Source of the DNA: DASWJQ01 sp964517315
GTDB taxonomy: Bacteria; Chloroflexota; Anaerolineae; Anaerolineales; E44-bin32
NCBI GenBank assembly: GCA_964517315.1
Contig: CAZFCJ010000001.1
Span: 1-64,000 of the forward strand
Direction of reading: 5' to 3'
DNA length: 64,000 nt
A program made the position numbers and the translations under genes. A model generated the notes under the pieces. That model saw nothing but the letters and a program-made list of their open reading frames with translations, had not been told where the DNA came from and did not search any database. Position 1 is the stretch's first letter. Each line of letters opens with the position of its first letter. Positions 52,816 to 62,325 of the stretch are shown in pieces.

Positions 52816-53907
52816 ATGAAGAAGAAAATCTTCGCGATAATCTTGGTCGTTTCTGTACTCTTGGGCGCTTGCGCTCCTCAGTCGGCCGCTGAGCCGACTG
52901 CTGAGCCGACGCCCGTACCGGAAACCGAGCAGGAACAGGTCGATCTGGGGACCATCAAGGTGGGTTACATTCCCATTTTGGGCTTTGTTCCGTTTTTCGT
53001 GGCCCAGGAGCGAGGGTATTTCGCTGATGAAGGCCTCGAGGTTGAGTTGCAGACTTTCCGAACCGGAGACGACATGATAGCACCATTGGGGTTGGGTCAG
53101 CTGGATGTGGGCGGTGGTGAAACGGGCCCTGCGCTATTCAACGCCATCGACCAGGACCTCGACGTGCAAGTTGTCGGGGCGCTGGCGGCCCAGCCGGAAG
53201 GACGGGGCGCCGTCCCTCTGCTCGTCCGCAGGGACTTGCTGGAGTCGGGGGAAGTGCAGGATGTGTCCGATTTGGCCGGCAGGAAGATCGCCCTCAATGT
53301 TGAACGCGGAATGGCTGAGTATTTGCTGGCGAAAGCTCTGGAAAGCGCTGGACTGACGGTTGATGATGTCGAAATGGTCACCATTCCGTTCCCGGAGGTG
53401 CCTCAGGCGCTGGCCAACGCCGCTGTGGATGCAGCGATTCTCCCCCATCCCCTGGCTTCGGTCGCCCTGCGGCCCGGAGAAGACGACGCACCGCCAATCG
53501 CCGGGGTGCTCATAGAAGGGGATCAGATCACCGAGTATCCCCAAAACGGAGTCCTCTACTACGGGCAGAGGCTCCTGGAGCCTGAGAATCACGATGTCGG
53601 CGTACGCTTCATGGTGGCTTTCCTCAGGGCTGCCCGAGATGTTCAGGGCGACGATTGGCGCTCCAATGATGAGATCGTGAATGCCATTCTGGAGTATACG
53701 ACTGTGCCCGAGCCTGCCGTTCGCAACGGTGTCGCTTACTACTTCGATCCAAACGGGGAAATCAACGTCTCCAGTTCCAAGGACATCCAGGACTACCACT
53801 TCGGAAGGGCCTATACCGATATGGAGGATCCCTTGACATGGGACCAGATTTTCGTTGGCTCTTTTGTCGAGGAAGCGGTGGCAGAACTTGGAACCTATGA
53901 AGAGTAG
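52816..53907 (+). CDS. ABC transporter substrate-binding lipoprotein (SsuA/THI5 type)
   Basis: The 363-residue protein has a lipoprotein signal (KKKIFAIILVVSVLLGAC, lipobox LLGAC). A Glu/Pro/Thr-rich stalk follows, then a periplasmic-binding fold with IKVGYIPILGFVPFFVAQERGYFADEGLEVEL cut short here as IKVGYIPILGF and FFVAQERGYF. This start is typical of the NMT1/SsuA family, which binds sulfonates, taurine, nitrate or pyrimidine precursors. AGGAG precedes ATG 52816. It completes the importer encoded at 49115-51456; the thiamine-diphosphate enzyme gene sits between. The ligand cannot be decided from sequence. Confidence 0.9.
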   Translation: MKKKIFAIILVVSVLLGACAPQSAAEPTAEPTPVPETEQEQVDLGTIKVGYIPILGFVPFFVAQERGYFADEGLEVELQTFRTGDDMIAPLGLGQLDVGGGETGPALFNAIDQDLDVQVVGALAAQPEGRGAVPLLVRRDLLESGEVQDVSDLAGRKIALNVERGMAEYLLAKALESAGLTVDDVEMVTIPFPEVPQALANAAVDAAILPHPLASVALRPGEDDAPPIAGVLIEGDQITEYPQNGVLYYGQRLLEPENHDVGVRFMVAFLRAARDVQGDDWRSNDEIVNAILEYTTVPEPAVRNGVAYYFDPNGEINVSSSKDIQDYHFGRAYTDMEDPLTWDQIFVGSFVEEAVAELGTYEE

Positions 53908-53973
53908 CCGACGAGACCGTCCCTTCCACATCTCCTTCAACCGGCGCTCTGCACATTAATCGGAGGTCCACTC

Positions 53974-55509
53974 ATGGTGCAAGCTACCCAGAATCATCAA
54001 GTGGAATTCGAGCTGGATCATAAGGATTACCGGCACTACATCGATGGGGAGTGGGTCGACTCCACTTCCGACCGCAGGAGGCAAGTCCTAAATCCAGCTA
54101 CGGAGGAAACGATTGGAACGATCCCCGTTGGCACGGAGGAAGACGTCAATCGTGCTGTTGAAAGCGCTCGCAGGGCGCATGAAGCTGGCGAGTGGAGAGG
54201 GATGGCTGTGGCGGATCGGTCCCGCATCGTGCGACGCGTGGGTGAAATCATGATGCGGCACAAGGATGAGATCGCAGCCTCAGAAACGATTGATCAGGGT
54301 AGACCGATCCGCCAAAGCAAAGGGATGATCGTTCCGCTGGCCGCAAGTGCTTGGGATTTCTTTGCCAGCGCCGTGATGACCTTCCATGGATCAGCAGTGC
54401 GGCCGGTGCCTTGGGCCTCGGGTTATACGATGCACCAGCCTATCGGAGTTGTCGGAGCCATCACGCCCGCAAACGTTCCTTTGGTCCTCGGTAGTGAAAA
54501 ATTGGCGCCGGCATTGGCTGCGGGAAACTGCGTGATCCTCAAGCCTCCCCCCGAGTGCCCTGTGGCCTCTACGATGTTGGTGGAGTGCATGATCGAAGCC
54601 GGCGTACCCCCCGGCGTGATCAACTTGGTCCATGGGGATGGGCCCATTGTTGGAAAGGCGATGGCAGAACATCCAGCGATCGGCATGATCGCCTTCACAG
54701 GCTCCACCAAGGTTGGCCAGTCCATCATGAGGCAAGCTGCGGTCAATGTGAAGCGGCTGTTGCTGGAGCTGGGAGGAAAAGCACCCCAGGTCGTCTTTGC
54801 GGACTCCGATGTCGACGCCGCAGTCCAGGGGGCGATGTGGGGGGCATATCTGAACGGCGGCCAGATCTGCATGGCCTCAACCCGGATCCTTGTACAGGAC
54901 CCCATGTATGATGAATTTCTCGACAAATTCGTCAAAAGTACGGAGAAGCTAAGAATAGGCCCAGGGATCGACCCGGATACGGATATCGGTCCCATGGTCA
55001 GTGCCCGCATCAGAGACAACGTTGAGTCCTACATTCTCGCAGGTAAGGAGGACGGTGCGGTGGCGATGACCGGGGGGAACGTCCTGAGAGACGGCAAATA
55101 TGCGAAGGGTTTCTGGATCGAGCCGACCGTATTCGCAGAGGCCAGTTCGGACATGAGCATCGTCAGGGACGAGATCTTCGGCCCGGTTCCTGTCGTTCAA
55201 AGGTTCAAGAGTCAAGAGGAAGCCGTCAGCATGGCCAATGACACACCCTACGGGCTGACCGGATCCGTGTGGACCAACGACGTGCGGAGGGCCCTGGATA
55301 TGGCCGAGGCTGTAGAGGCCGGATACGTTTGGGTCAATGACCACCTCATTCGGGCACCGGGATTGCCGTTCGGCGGATGGAAACAATCCGGGTTTGGGCG
55401 TGAGGCGGCGGCTCAGACTTTAGGTGAGTTCACCAACACGAAGTCCATCTTTTTCGATCGAACGGACTTGGCTGCGAAGCCGAGATATAAGCTGGTCTAC
55501 CCGGGGTAA
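53974..55509 (+). CDS. NAD(P)-dependent aldehyde dehydrogenase
   Basis: The 511-residue protein is a full aldehyde dehydrogenase. It has ITPANVPLVLGSEKLAPALA for the cofactor domain, FTGSTKVG, general base E265 in LLELGGK, catalytic Cys299 in NGGQICMAST, EIFGPVPVV and GLPFGGWKQSGFGRE. It oxidises an aldehyde to the acid. Between a thiamine-diphosphate enzyme, which could give the aldehyde, and an adenylating synthetase, which could use the acid, it makes a plausible three-step line. GGAGG lies before ATG 53974. Confidence 0.93.
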   Translation: MVQATQNHQVEFELDHKDYRHYIDGEWVDSTSDRRRQVLNPATEETIGTIPVGTEEDVNRAVESARRAHEAGEWRGMAVADRSRIVRRVGEIMMRHKDEIAASETIDQGRPIRQSKGMIVPLAASAWDFFASAVMTFHGSAVRPVPWASGYTMHQPIGVVGAITPANVPLVLGSEKLAPALAAGNCVILKPPPECPVASTMLVECMIEAGVPPGVINLVHGDGPIVGKAMAEHPAIGMIAFTGSTKVGQSIMRQAAVNVKRLLLELGGKAPQVVFADSDVDAAVQGAMWGAYLNGGQICMASTRILVQDPMYDEFLDKFVKSTEKLRIGPGIDPDTDIGPMVSARIRDNVESYILAGKEDGAVAMTGGNVLRDGKYAKGFWIEPTVFAEASSDMSIVRDEIFGPVPVVQRFKSQEEAVSMANDTPYGLTGSVWTNDVRRALDMAEAVEAGYVWVNDHLIRAPGLPFGGWKQSGFGREAAAQTLGEFTNTKSIFFDRTDLAAKPRYKLVYPG

Positions 55510-55588
55510 GGAAACCTGTCGTAAGGGGACGCTTCGGAACTTTGAGACGGCAAATACAGCCACCTAGATCTGAATTGCGGAGGGCGGA

Positions 55589-58345
55589 ATGAGCCAAAGA
55601 GACGTATCAGCTGAATACGATCAGGTTGAGAAGGATTTGCCGGTTGGCCCTGATGCCCTCTCTTCTTTGGGTTCAATCGGCTTCACGAAGGATCAAATCA
55701 ACCAATCGATCCCAGCTCGGTTTGAACGGATGGTCACCGAGTTTCCAAACAACGCTGCAGTCAAATATAAAAGCCAAATCCTCACGTATGACCAGCTCAA
55801 CAAGTCGGCCAATGGGGTCGCTCACGCCATCTTGGAACGGAGGGGCGCAGAGAACGAACCGATCGGTTTGTTGCTTGGTCAAGGAGTTCAACAGGTCACT
55901 GCGATCCTCGGCATCTTGAAGGCCGGAAAGATGTATATTCCCTTGGATCCGAGCTTCCCGTTGGCCAGGCTCTCCTACATGCTGGAAGATTCCCAAGCGC
56001 GCGTCGTGGTCGCCAATCAAGAAACCACTAGCTCGGCCCGCGAGTGGTTGGCAGAGGATTTAGACTTGGTCGATTTGGATCAGGTGGGAAACGGCTCTCA
56101 ATCCAGTGGGAATCCTGACTTGTCAATTTCCCCGGACAGCTACGCCAATATTCTCTACACCTCAGGGTCTACGGGCCAAGCAAAAGGCGTGCTCCAGAAT
56201 CATCGCAATCTGCTGCATGGGACCTGGAGCGTCACAAAGGACTATGAGATCACGCCTGATGATCGAATATCTCTCCTCTTCTCTACGAGCTATGCTGCAT
56301 CGATCACACCGCTGCTGGCCTCATTGCTGAACGGGGCTTCTCTCCATCCCCTGGACCTCAGCAATGACCTCACGATGCTGTCCAACTGGTTGGTCGAGGA
56401 AGGGATAACAATATATATCTCCGTTCCGACGCTCTTCAGGCAGTTCGCCTCGACGCTGAACGGAGATGAAATGTTTCCACATCTGCGAAGGATCGTCGTT
56501 GGGGGAGAGCCCGTCCTAAGAAAGGAAGTGGACCTCTACAAGCGGCATTTCTCGGATCACTGCAAGTTTGTTGTCAGGCTGGCAGGAACCGAGATGCATC
56601 GAATCCGATCTTTCGTCATTGATAAAGACACCGTGTTGGATGGAAGTGTTGTACCGGTTGGTTACCAGGTCGATGACAAAGAGATCGTCTTGCTCGACGA
56701 GGATGGCCAGCAGGTGCCGCAAGGGGAGGAGGGGGAGATCGTCGTCAAGAGTCGATACCTCTCACCTGGCTACTGGCGGCGACCCAAGCTCACCAGGGAG
56801 AAATTTCTTGCCGATGTAGAGGCGAACGATCGACGAATATACCATACAGGCGATCTTGGCCGGCTGAGTGCGGACGGTTGTCTGACGCACCTTGGGCGTA
56901 AGGACTCACTTGTCAAGATCCGGGGCTTTCGCATTGAGCTTGGAGAGATCGAATCTCTTTTGCTGCAACATGAGGCCATCCGCGATGCCATCGTCGTCGT
57001 TCATGAGCGCGACAGCGGTGAAAAGCAGCTGGTGTCTTACCTCGTGGCTCGCCAGATCCCGGGTCCTACGCCGCAAGAGCTTCGCAGTTATCTGAGCCGA
57101 CAGTTGCCGGATTACATGGTTCCCGTGGTTTTCATGTACCTGGAATCATTGCCGTTGACACCAACCGGCAAGGTCAGCCGCCGAGATCTGCCCGAACCGA
57201 CGTTCGTTCCGGAACGATCTCATCATGATGAATATAACGCACTTGTGGGACGCCGTGATTCCCTGGAACTGCAGCTCACCCAGATCTGGGAGCAAGTCCT
57301 TGGGGTCCACCCCATCGACGTCACTGATAATTTCTTTGAGCTGGGCGGGAGCTCCCTTTTGGCCGTGAGGCTTTTCAAACGTATTGAAGAGCTGACGGGG
57401 ATCAATCTTCCGTTGGCTACACTCGTCGATTCGGCGACGATTGAAGATCAGGCTCAGCTGCTCCGGGAAGACGGCTGGTCGGAATCTTGGTCCTCCCTTG
57501 TTCCGCTTCAGACTGGGGGATCAAAGCCACCCTTTTTCTGCGTTCATGGTGGTGGGGGAAATGTGATCCACTACAGAATTCTGGCACGCCATCTCGGACC
57601 AGAACAGCCATTCTATGGTTTGCAACCCCAAGGGATGGATGGGAATCAGCCCTTCCTGAATACCGTGGAGGAAATGGCCGCACATTTCATTGAAGAAATC
57701 CAGTCGGTTGCGCCTCGGGGGCCGTATTATCTGGGTGGCTATTGCTTTGGCGCCACGATCGCCTTTGAAATGGCACACCAATTAACCCGAGCAGGCGAGC
57801 AAGTGGCACTGCTGGTGTCGTTTGGTGGGGCCACGAAGGAGTATCCGGAGATGTTGGGTGGAGTCCGCGATCGAGCGGCGCGCATCTGGAGGAATTTGAC
57901 ATCCGACGGCCTGGCCGGGGCACTCGCGTATGTCCGGGAAAAACTCAGTTACAGGACGCACCGTGTTCTCAAGCGTTGGAAAAAGAAGTTCCGAAAATAT
58001 GAGCTTGCGCACAGGATCTTTCCTGAGCTCGGCCGGCCTCAACCCAAACCTCCTCACCACGCCGAAATGATGAAGACTTTTGACCGCGCGAAAGAAGCCT
58101 ACGAACCTGACGTCTACCCCGGTCGTCTCATCCTTTTCAGGAACGCTACGTATCACGACGCGTATCTCGGGTGGGGGGAGTTGGCTGAAGAGGGGATTGA
58201 GGTCTATGAGATTCCTTGCGTGGATCTGATGGAGATGTTTCAAGAGCCACACGTCAAAACGCTCGCCGACCGGTTGAGCGGGTCGCTCAACTCCGCCTAC
58301 TCTGAAGTCGAAGATCCCGAGCCCAAATCCGATCGGGCAGACTAA
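55589..58345 (+). CDS. NRPS-like A-T-TE synthetase without a condensation domain
   Basis: The 918-residue protein has an adenylation domain at about 40-540 (ILYTSGSTGQAKGV, YHTGDLGRL, GRKDSLVKIRGFRIELGEIE, TPTGKVSRRDL), a carrier domain with S589 in FFELGGSSLLAV, and a thioesterase domain at 640-890 with nucleophile C719 in LGGYCFGATIAFEMA and a late His in EPHVKTLADRL. The A4 segment reads STSYAASITPLL, so A236 replaces the Asp that binds the alpha-amino group; the YGPTE motif is also altered (RLAGTEMHR). A substrate without an alpha-amino group is therefore likely. A-T-TE proteins of this size, such as RalA and fungal TdiA/AtrA, act on 2-oxoacids. AGGGCGG precedes ATG 55589. Confidence 0.88.
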   Translation: MSQRDVSAEYDQVEKDLPVGPDALSSLGSIGFTKDQINQSIPARFERMVTEFPNNAAVKYKSQILTYDQLNKSANGVAHAILERRGAENEPIGLLLGQGVQQVTAILGILKAGKMYIPLDPSFPLARLSYMLEDSQARVVVANQETTSSAREWLAEDLDLVDLDQVGNGSQSSGNPDLSISPDSYANILYTSGSTGQAKGVLQNHRNLLHGTWSVTKDYEITPDDRISLLFSTSYAASITPLLASLLNGASLHPLDLSNDLTMLSNWLVEEGITIYISVPTLFRQFASTLNGDEMFPHLRRIVVGGEPVLRKEVDLYKRHFSDHCKFVVRLAGTEMHRIRSFVIDKDTVLDGSVVPVGYQVDDKEIVLLDEDGQQVPQGEEGEIVVKSRYLSPGYWRRPKLTREKFLADVEANDRRIYHTGDLGRLSADGCLTHLGRKDSLVKIRGFRIELGEIESLLLQHEAIRDAIVVVHERDSGEKQLVSYLVARQIPGPTPQELRSYLSRQLPDYMVPVVFMYLESLPLTPTGKVSRRDLPEPTFVPERSHHDEYNALVGRRDSLELQLTQIWEQVLGVHPIDVTDNFFELGGSSLLAVRLFKRIEELTGINLPLATLVDSATIEDQAQLLREDGWSESWSSLVPLQTGGSKPPFFCVHGGGGNVIHYRILARHLGPEQPFYGLQPQGMDGNQPFLNTVEEMAAHFIEEIQSVAPRGPYYLGGYCFGATIAFEMAHQLTRAGEQVALLVSFGGATKEYPEMLGGVRDRAARIWRNLTSDGLAGALAYVREKLSYRTHRVLKRWKKKFRKYELAHRIFPELGRPQPKPPHHAEMMKTFDRAKEAYEPDVYPGRLILFRNATYHDAYLGWGELAEEGIEVYEIPCVDLMEMFQEPHVKTLADRLSGSLNSAYSEVEDPEPKSDRAD

Positions 58346-58466
58346 ACGGTGTGGGTCCTGATCCACCCAAGGGCGCTGCATGTCCCTGTGTTTGTGGGCA
58401 TTGCGCCGCGCCTACCTGTCCCTCGGCGGTAACCGCCTTGTTCCCCGGTGTAAGAATCAGGGTCTC

Positions 58467-59756
58467 ATGAAGATTGCGTATCTGTTTCAGAGCAGTGGAA
58501 TCGAGTTCGACCATCCGGCTGCAGCCCAGCTCCATATGCTGTATACCGTGGCAAGCCTGCGCGGTCTCGGTCATCAGGTTGCGCTGGTTGCCAATCAAAG
58601 AGGTCGAAACGTCCTGTTCGCGGACAAATTCGACGCGCTCCTTCCCGATCCTCCTGACGCCCATGCGCGGCTTGGGGTGAGTGGGACCCGCCCTTTTAAG
58701 CTTGTTGAGAGCGGCCTTCGAAGGCTGCAAACAGAATTGAAGCTTCCGCATCTTGGTCTGTTTGAGAGCCTGCGGATCTACGAAGCGTCTCTCCTTAACC
58801 TCGCCGACTATGACGTTATTCATGAGCGCTACAACTTGATGTCCATCGGCGGTGCGTTGGCGAGCAAACGGTTGAGGGTTCCCTACATTCTCGAAGTCAA
58901 CGCAGACCTTCTGGAACAGCGGCGCTTCAAAGGTCGACCGGAGCGAGGTCTGCGAAAGCGCTTCGGCGAGTGGGCAACCCGCATGTGCTTCAAGAATGCG
59001 GACGCCATACTATGCATCTCTTCCGGTATGCGGAGCCACCTTGCACGGCGCTGGAACTTGGATCCCGAGAAACTCTTCATCATGCCGTGCGCCGCGGATG
59101 TGGATGTCTTTCAACCTCGAGGTGATGAGAATCATATTCGCCAAGATCTTGGATTGACGGACGAACCGATCCTCATGTGGGTTGGACGCTTCTATCCCTG
59201 GCACGATCTGGGGGTGCTTTTGCGGGGCTTCCGTTGGGTGATCGAACGGGCTCCCTCCGCGAGGCTGATCCTCCTCGGAGACGGCGAATCCCGCCGAGAA
59301 ATCGAGCGGATGGCCAGCGATCTCAATTTGGACGGTTCAGTGATATTTGCGGGGACGATTCCTCACGAAGAGATACCTCGCTGGCTGGGTATCGCCGATG
59401 TCGCCGTTGCGCCATCTGTCGGGCTCTCCGAGGCGCATGGCGGCACAGGCACACCTCAAAAGGTGTTTGAATATATGGCCGCTGCCAAACCGATCGTCGC
59501 TACGAACGTATCTCAAATGAGGGAGGTCCTCGAGGATGGACAGGACAGCCTCCTCGTCGAGCCTGGCGACGGGACTGAAATGGGCCGGGCGATGCTGCGG
59601 CTGATCCGGGACGCGGAGGAGCGGCAACGGTTGGGCCGCAACGCTCGCCAGCGGGCCGTTGAGCGCCACAGCTGGTCTCGCTACGGAGAGTCGCTGGAAA
59701 AGATCTATGCTCGATTTGTGTCAGCTGGTAACGGACAGAGGACCGCGGATAAATGA
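58467..59756 (+). CDS. Glycosyltransferase family 4
   Basis: The 429-residue GT-B protein has an N-terminal acceptor domain (KIAYLFQSSGIEFDHPAAAQ) and a GT4 donor domain with MWVGRFYPWHDLGVLLRGF, LILLGDGESRREIER, AVAPSVGLSEAHGGTGTPQKVFEYMAAAKPIVA cut to its core AVAPS and GTPQKVFEYMAAAKP. The E-x7-E region is partly altered (GLSEAHGGTGTPQKVFE). It adds a sugar from a nucleotide donor, retaining the anomeric form. The stop overlaps the next GT4 gene by four bases. An upstream in-frame ATG at 58380 lies in sequence without GT similarity. Confidence 0.88.
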   Translation: MKIAYLFQSSGIEFDHPAAAQLHMLYTVASLRGLGHQVALVANQRGRNVLFADKFDALLPDPPDAHARLGVSGTRPFKLVESGLRRLQTELKLPHLGLFESLRIYEASLLNLADYDVIHERYNLMSIGGALASKRLRVPYILEVNADLLEQRRFKGRPERGLRKRFGEWATRMCFKNADAILCISSGMRSHLARRWNLDPEKLFIMPCAADVDVFQPRGDENHIRQDLGLTDEPILMWVGRFYPWHDLGVLLRGFRWVIERAPSARLILLGDGESRREIERMASDLNLDGSVIFAGTIPHEEIPRWLGIADVAVAPSVGLSEAHGGTGTPQKVFEYMAAAKPIVATNVSQMREVLEDGQDSLLVEPGDGTEMGRAMLRLIRDAEERQRLGRNARQRAVERHSWSRYGESLEKIYARFVSAGNGQRTADK

Positions 59757-60994
59757 GGATACTATTCGTTTCTAATTTCTACCCTCCAGCTCGTCCTGGG
59801 GGTTACACGCAGTGGTGCCAGGAGGTCGCTGAAGGTCTGGAAGCACGAGGCCACGAGATCGCGGTGTTGACCAGCCAGCATCAAAAGGAAATGGCGGCAT
59901 CCGAAGAGCAGGATGTCTATCGCCTCCTCGACCTTGAGAGCAACCCCTCCCGCTACAGCGTCTGGGATTTCTTCATAAAGTATCAACGCCGCCAGAAGGA
60001 AAACGGTCAGAGCGTCCGGTACGCCATAAAGGATTTTCGGCCCGATCTTGCCTTCGTTTGGGGCATGTGGCTCATTTCAAAGAACGTGCCCGCTGAGATT
60101 GAGCGGAGGATGGGGGACCGCGTCGTTTATTATCTTTCCGATTATTGGCCCACCCAAGAGGGGCCTCATGTGAACTACTGGACGACCCCTCCAAACCATT
60201 CGTCCATGGAGGTCCCAAAGCGTCTGCTCGGCTCCATCGCCCTCAGGATGGTCAGCGCTCACGAGCCCCCCGAGCTGCAGTTTCGACACCCGATCTGTGT
60301 CAGCGAGGCCGTCCAGAGGATTCTGTCGGCACAAGGAGTCCCGGTGGAGCACGGCGCGGTCATCCATGGTGGGAGTGACCTTCGAAGATTTTCCGAAACT
60401 CCAATCAGAAACCATCGAGAAGGGCCTATTCGTCTCCTGTATGCGGGTCAGGTTGAGCCACACAAAGGGGTACACACGGCGATCGAAGCGGCCGGACAGC
60501 TTGTAAATGGGCTAGGGAGAACCGACTTTCAGTTAGAGATTGTGGGTGGAGGGTCCTCCGAGTACCTGGAGCGCTTGGAGCGCCTGGTACAGGAACGTGC
60601 GCTCAACGGCTACGTCCGCATTCGAGGTTTGGTACCCAAGACTGAAATGCCTTCCATACTTGCCCGTTCTGACATCCTCGTTTTTCCTTCCATCTACGAA
60701 GAGCCGTTCGCCCGGATGCCCCAAGAGGCTATGGCGGCTGGTCTGGCCGTGGTCGGAACGGAGACCGGTGGAACGCCTGAGATTCTGCGCGATGGAGAGA
60801 CCGGGCTGGCGTTTCATGCGGAGGATGCCGGCGCCCTGGCGCTGCAATTGAAGCGGCTTATGGATGACCGTGATCTCCGCCTGCGCCTGGCCCGTGCTGG
60901 GCGGAATCGGGTGCATCAGCAATTTACCTTGGACCGTATGGTGGACCGGATCGAGAAATATTTAACCGAGGTCCTCTCCCAGACGTTTAACTGA
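59753..60994 (+). CDS. Glycosyltransferase family 4
   Basis: The 413-residue GT-B protein begins MRILFVSNFYPPARPGGYTQ, a common GT4 start with the glycine-rich acceptor turn. The donor domain has LLYAGQVEPHKGVHTAIEA, FQLEIVGGGSSEYLERLE, and the E-x7-E motif in YEEPFARMPQEAMAAG. ATG 59753 overlaps the upstream stop, so the genes are coupled. It is clearly a paralogue of the next gene, with shared FVWGMW/YIWGMW and YYLSDYWP/YRFADYWP segments in the middle. The sugar is unknown. Confidence 0.9.
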   Translation: MRILFVSNFYPPARPGGYTQWCQEVAEGLEARGHEIAVLTSQHQKEMAASEEQDVYRLLDLESNPSRYSVWDFFIKYQRRQKENGQSVRYAIKDFRPDLAFVWGMWLISKNVPAEIERRMGDRVVYYLSDYWPTQEGPHVNYWTTPPNHSSMEVPKRLLGSIALRMVSAHEPPELQFRHPICVSEAVQRILSAQGVPVEHGAVIHGGSDLRRFSETPIRNHREGPIRLLYAGQVEPHKGVHTAIEAAGQLVNGLGRTDFQLEIVGGGSSEYLERLERLVQERALNGYVRIRGLVPKTEMPSILARSDILVFPSIYEEPFARMPQEAMAAGLAVVGTETGGTPEILRDGETGLAFHAEDAGALALQLKRLMDDRDLRLRLARAGRNRVHQQFTLDRMVDRIEKYLTEVLSQTFN

Positions 60995-61015
60995 GCCCCA
61001 CGGGAACCATTTCCA

Positions 61016-62269
61016 TTGCGAATTCTTGTGATCTCCAACTTCTATCCCCCATATCATCTTGGCGGGATGGGCCTCAGCTGTCAGTCTACGGTGGAAGGCT
61101 TGCGGCGCCGAGGACATGACGTGTTCGTCTTGACGAGCAGGCATGGGAATTTAAAGTCGGAGAGCGTTGAGGGCGTGGCACGCCGTCTTTACTTGGAGAT
61201 GACTCTGAAGCCACTGCGCAACGCCCTCGAATTTTTCGTATTGAGGGGTCACAAACAGCGGTCGAACGAAAGGACCCTTCGGCAAGCTATCCATGATGTA
61301 GATCCGGACGTCACGTACATTTGGGGGATGTGGAATCTCCCCCGTTCAGTGGCTCAAGCGGCCGAAGTCTTAAATGAAGGAAGAGTCCTGTACCGCTTCG
61401 CTGATTACTGGCCATTGCTCCGTTCGCAGAGCCACCTCTACTGGCTTGAACCTGGAAGATCTTGGGCGACAAGATGGATAAGGCGAGCGTTATCTCCGCT
61501 AGCGTTTTCCATTCTGGAGCGGGAGGATTCTTCTGAGCTGAGGTTTCCCCACAGCTACTGTGTTAGCGAGGCGGTCCGAAACGAGCTCCAGCATGGTGGT
61601 CTGCCAGTAGGGAACTCGCGAGTCATCTATACCGGGTTCGACCTGTCCCCATTTCTCGATGTCAACTCTCCTGTCGGCATTCCCCCGGCATTGCTGAAAC
61701 GGGTCCTTTTCGTAGGCAGGCTCGTGCCGGAAAAGGGGGCCCACATCGCGATTGAGGCCTTAGCCTTCTTGGATGGCCGAGGCAGCGGGATTGAATTGAC
61801 CGTTGTGGGCGGTGGTGAGCGCGACTATGTAAATCAACTTCGCCAAGAAAGCCGGCAGTCCGGTCTTGAGAATCGAATTCACATGATGGGCCAAGTACCG
61901 ACAGAGGCCATCCCGGAACTGATGAAACGACATGGAATTGTGGTCGTGCCCTCCATATGGAAGGATCCTCTGCCCCGAGTGGCCATGGAGGCGATGGCTG
62001 CGGGACGCGTGCTCATTGGGAGTGATATCGGCGGATTACGGGAATTAATCGATCATGGGTCTAGCGGCCTGATGTTCGAACCGGGGGATGCACGGGCTCT
62101 GGCTTCTGCCCTGAATCATGTCGCGCAGGAGCCGTCTTGGGCACTGGAGATGGCCGGCCGGGCTCAAGAGCTTGCCAAAGAGAGATTTGAGCTCGACTCT
62201 ACCCTGGACCAGATTGAAGAGGAACTGATTTTGGCCGCAACGGGGCGAGGTCAAACAGCGCCAGCGTAA
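61016..62269 (+). CDS. Glycosyltransferase family 4, paralogue of the preceding gene
   Basis: The 417-residue GT-B protein begins RILVISNFYPPYHLGGMG and has VLFVGRLVPEKGAHIAIEA, IELTVVGGGERDYVNQL, and the E-x7-E-like WKDPLPRVAMEAMAAGR in the donor domain, where Asp-Pro stands near the first acidic position. The whole protein follows the preceding gene, including the odd central segment DVTYIWGMWNLPRS. This is a tandem duplication, probably for two consecutive linkages. TTG 61016 is the only start that keeps the N-terminal strand. Confidence 0.88.
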   Translation: MRILVISNFYPPYHLGGMGLSCQSTVEGLRRRGHDVFVLTSRHGNLKSESVEGVARRLYLEMTLKPLRNALEFFVLRGHKQRSNERTLRQAIHDVDPDVTYIWGMWNLPRSVAQAAEVLNEGRVLYRFADYWPLLRSQSHLYWLEPGRSWATRWIRRALSPLAFSILEREDSSELRFPHSYCVSEAVRNELQHGGLPVGNSRVIYTGFDLSPFLDVNSPVGIPPALLKRVLFVGRLVPEKGAHIAIEALAFLDGRGSGIELTVVGGGERDYVNQLRQESRQSGLENRIHMMGQVPTEAIPELMKRHGIVVVPSIWKDPLPRVAMEAMAAGRVLIGSDIGGLRELIDHGSSGLMFEPGDARALASALNHVAQEPSWALEMAGRAQELAKERFELDSTLDQIEEELILAATGRGQTAPA

Positions 62270-62325
62270 ATAGCGGCACCTGCCGTCTCCCACAAACCAT
62301 ACTCTTGTGCAAATATAGGGCGAAT

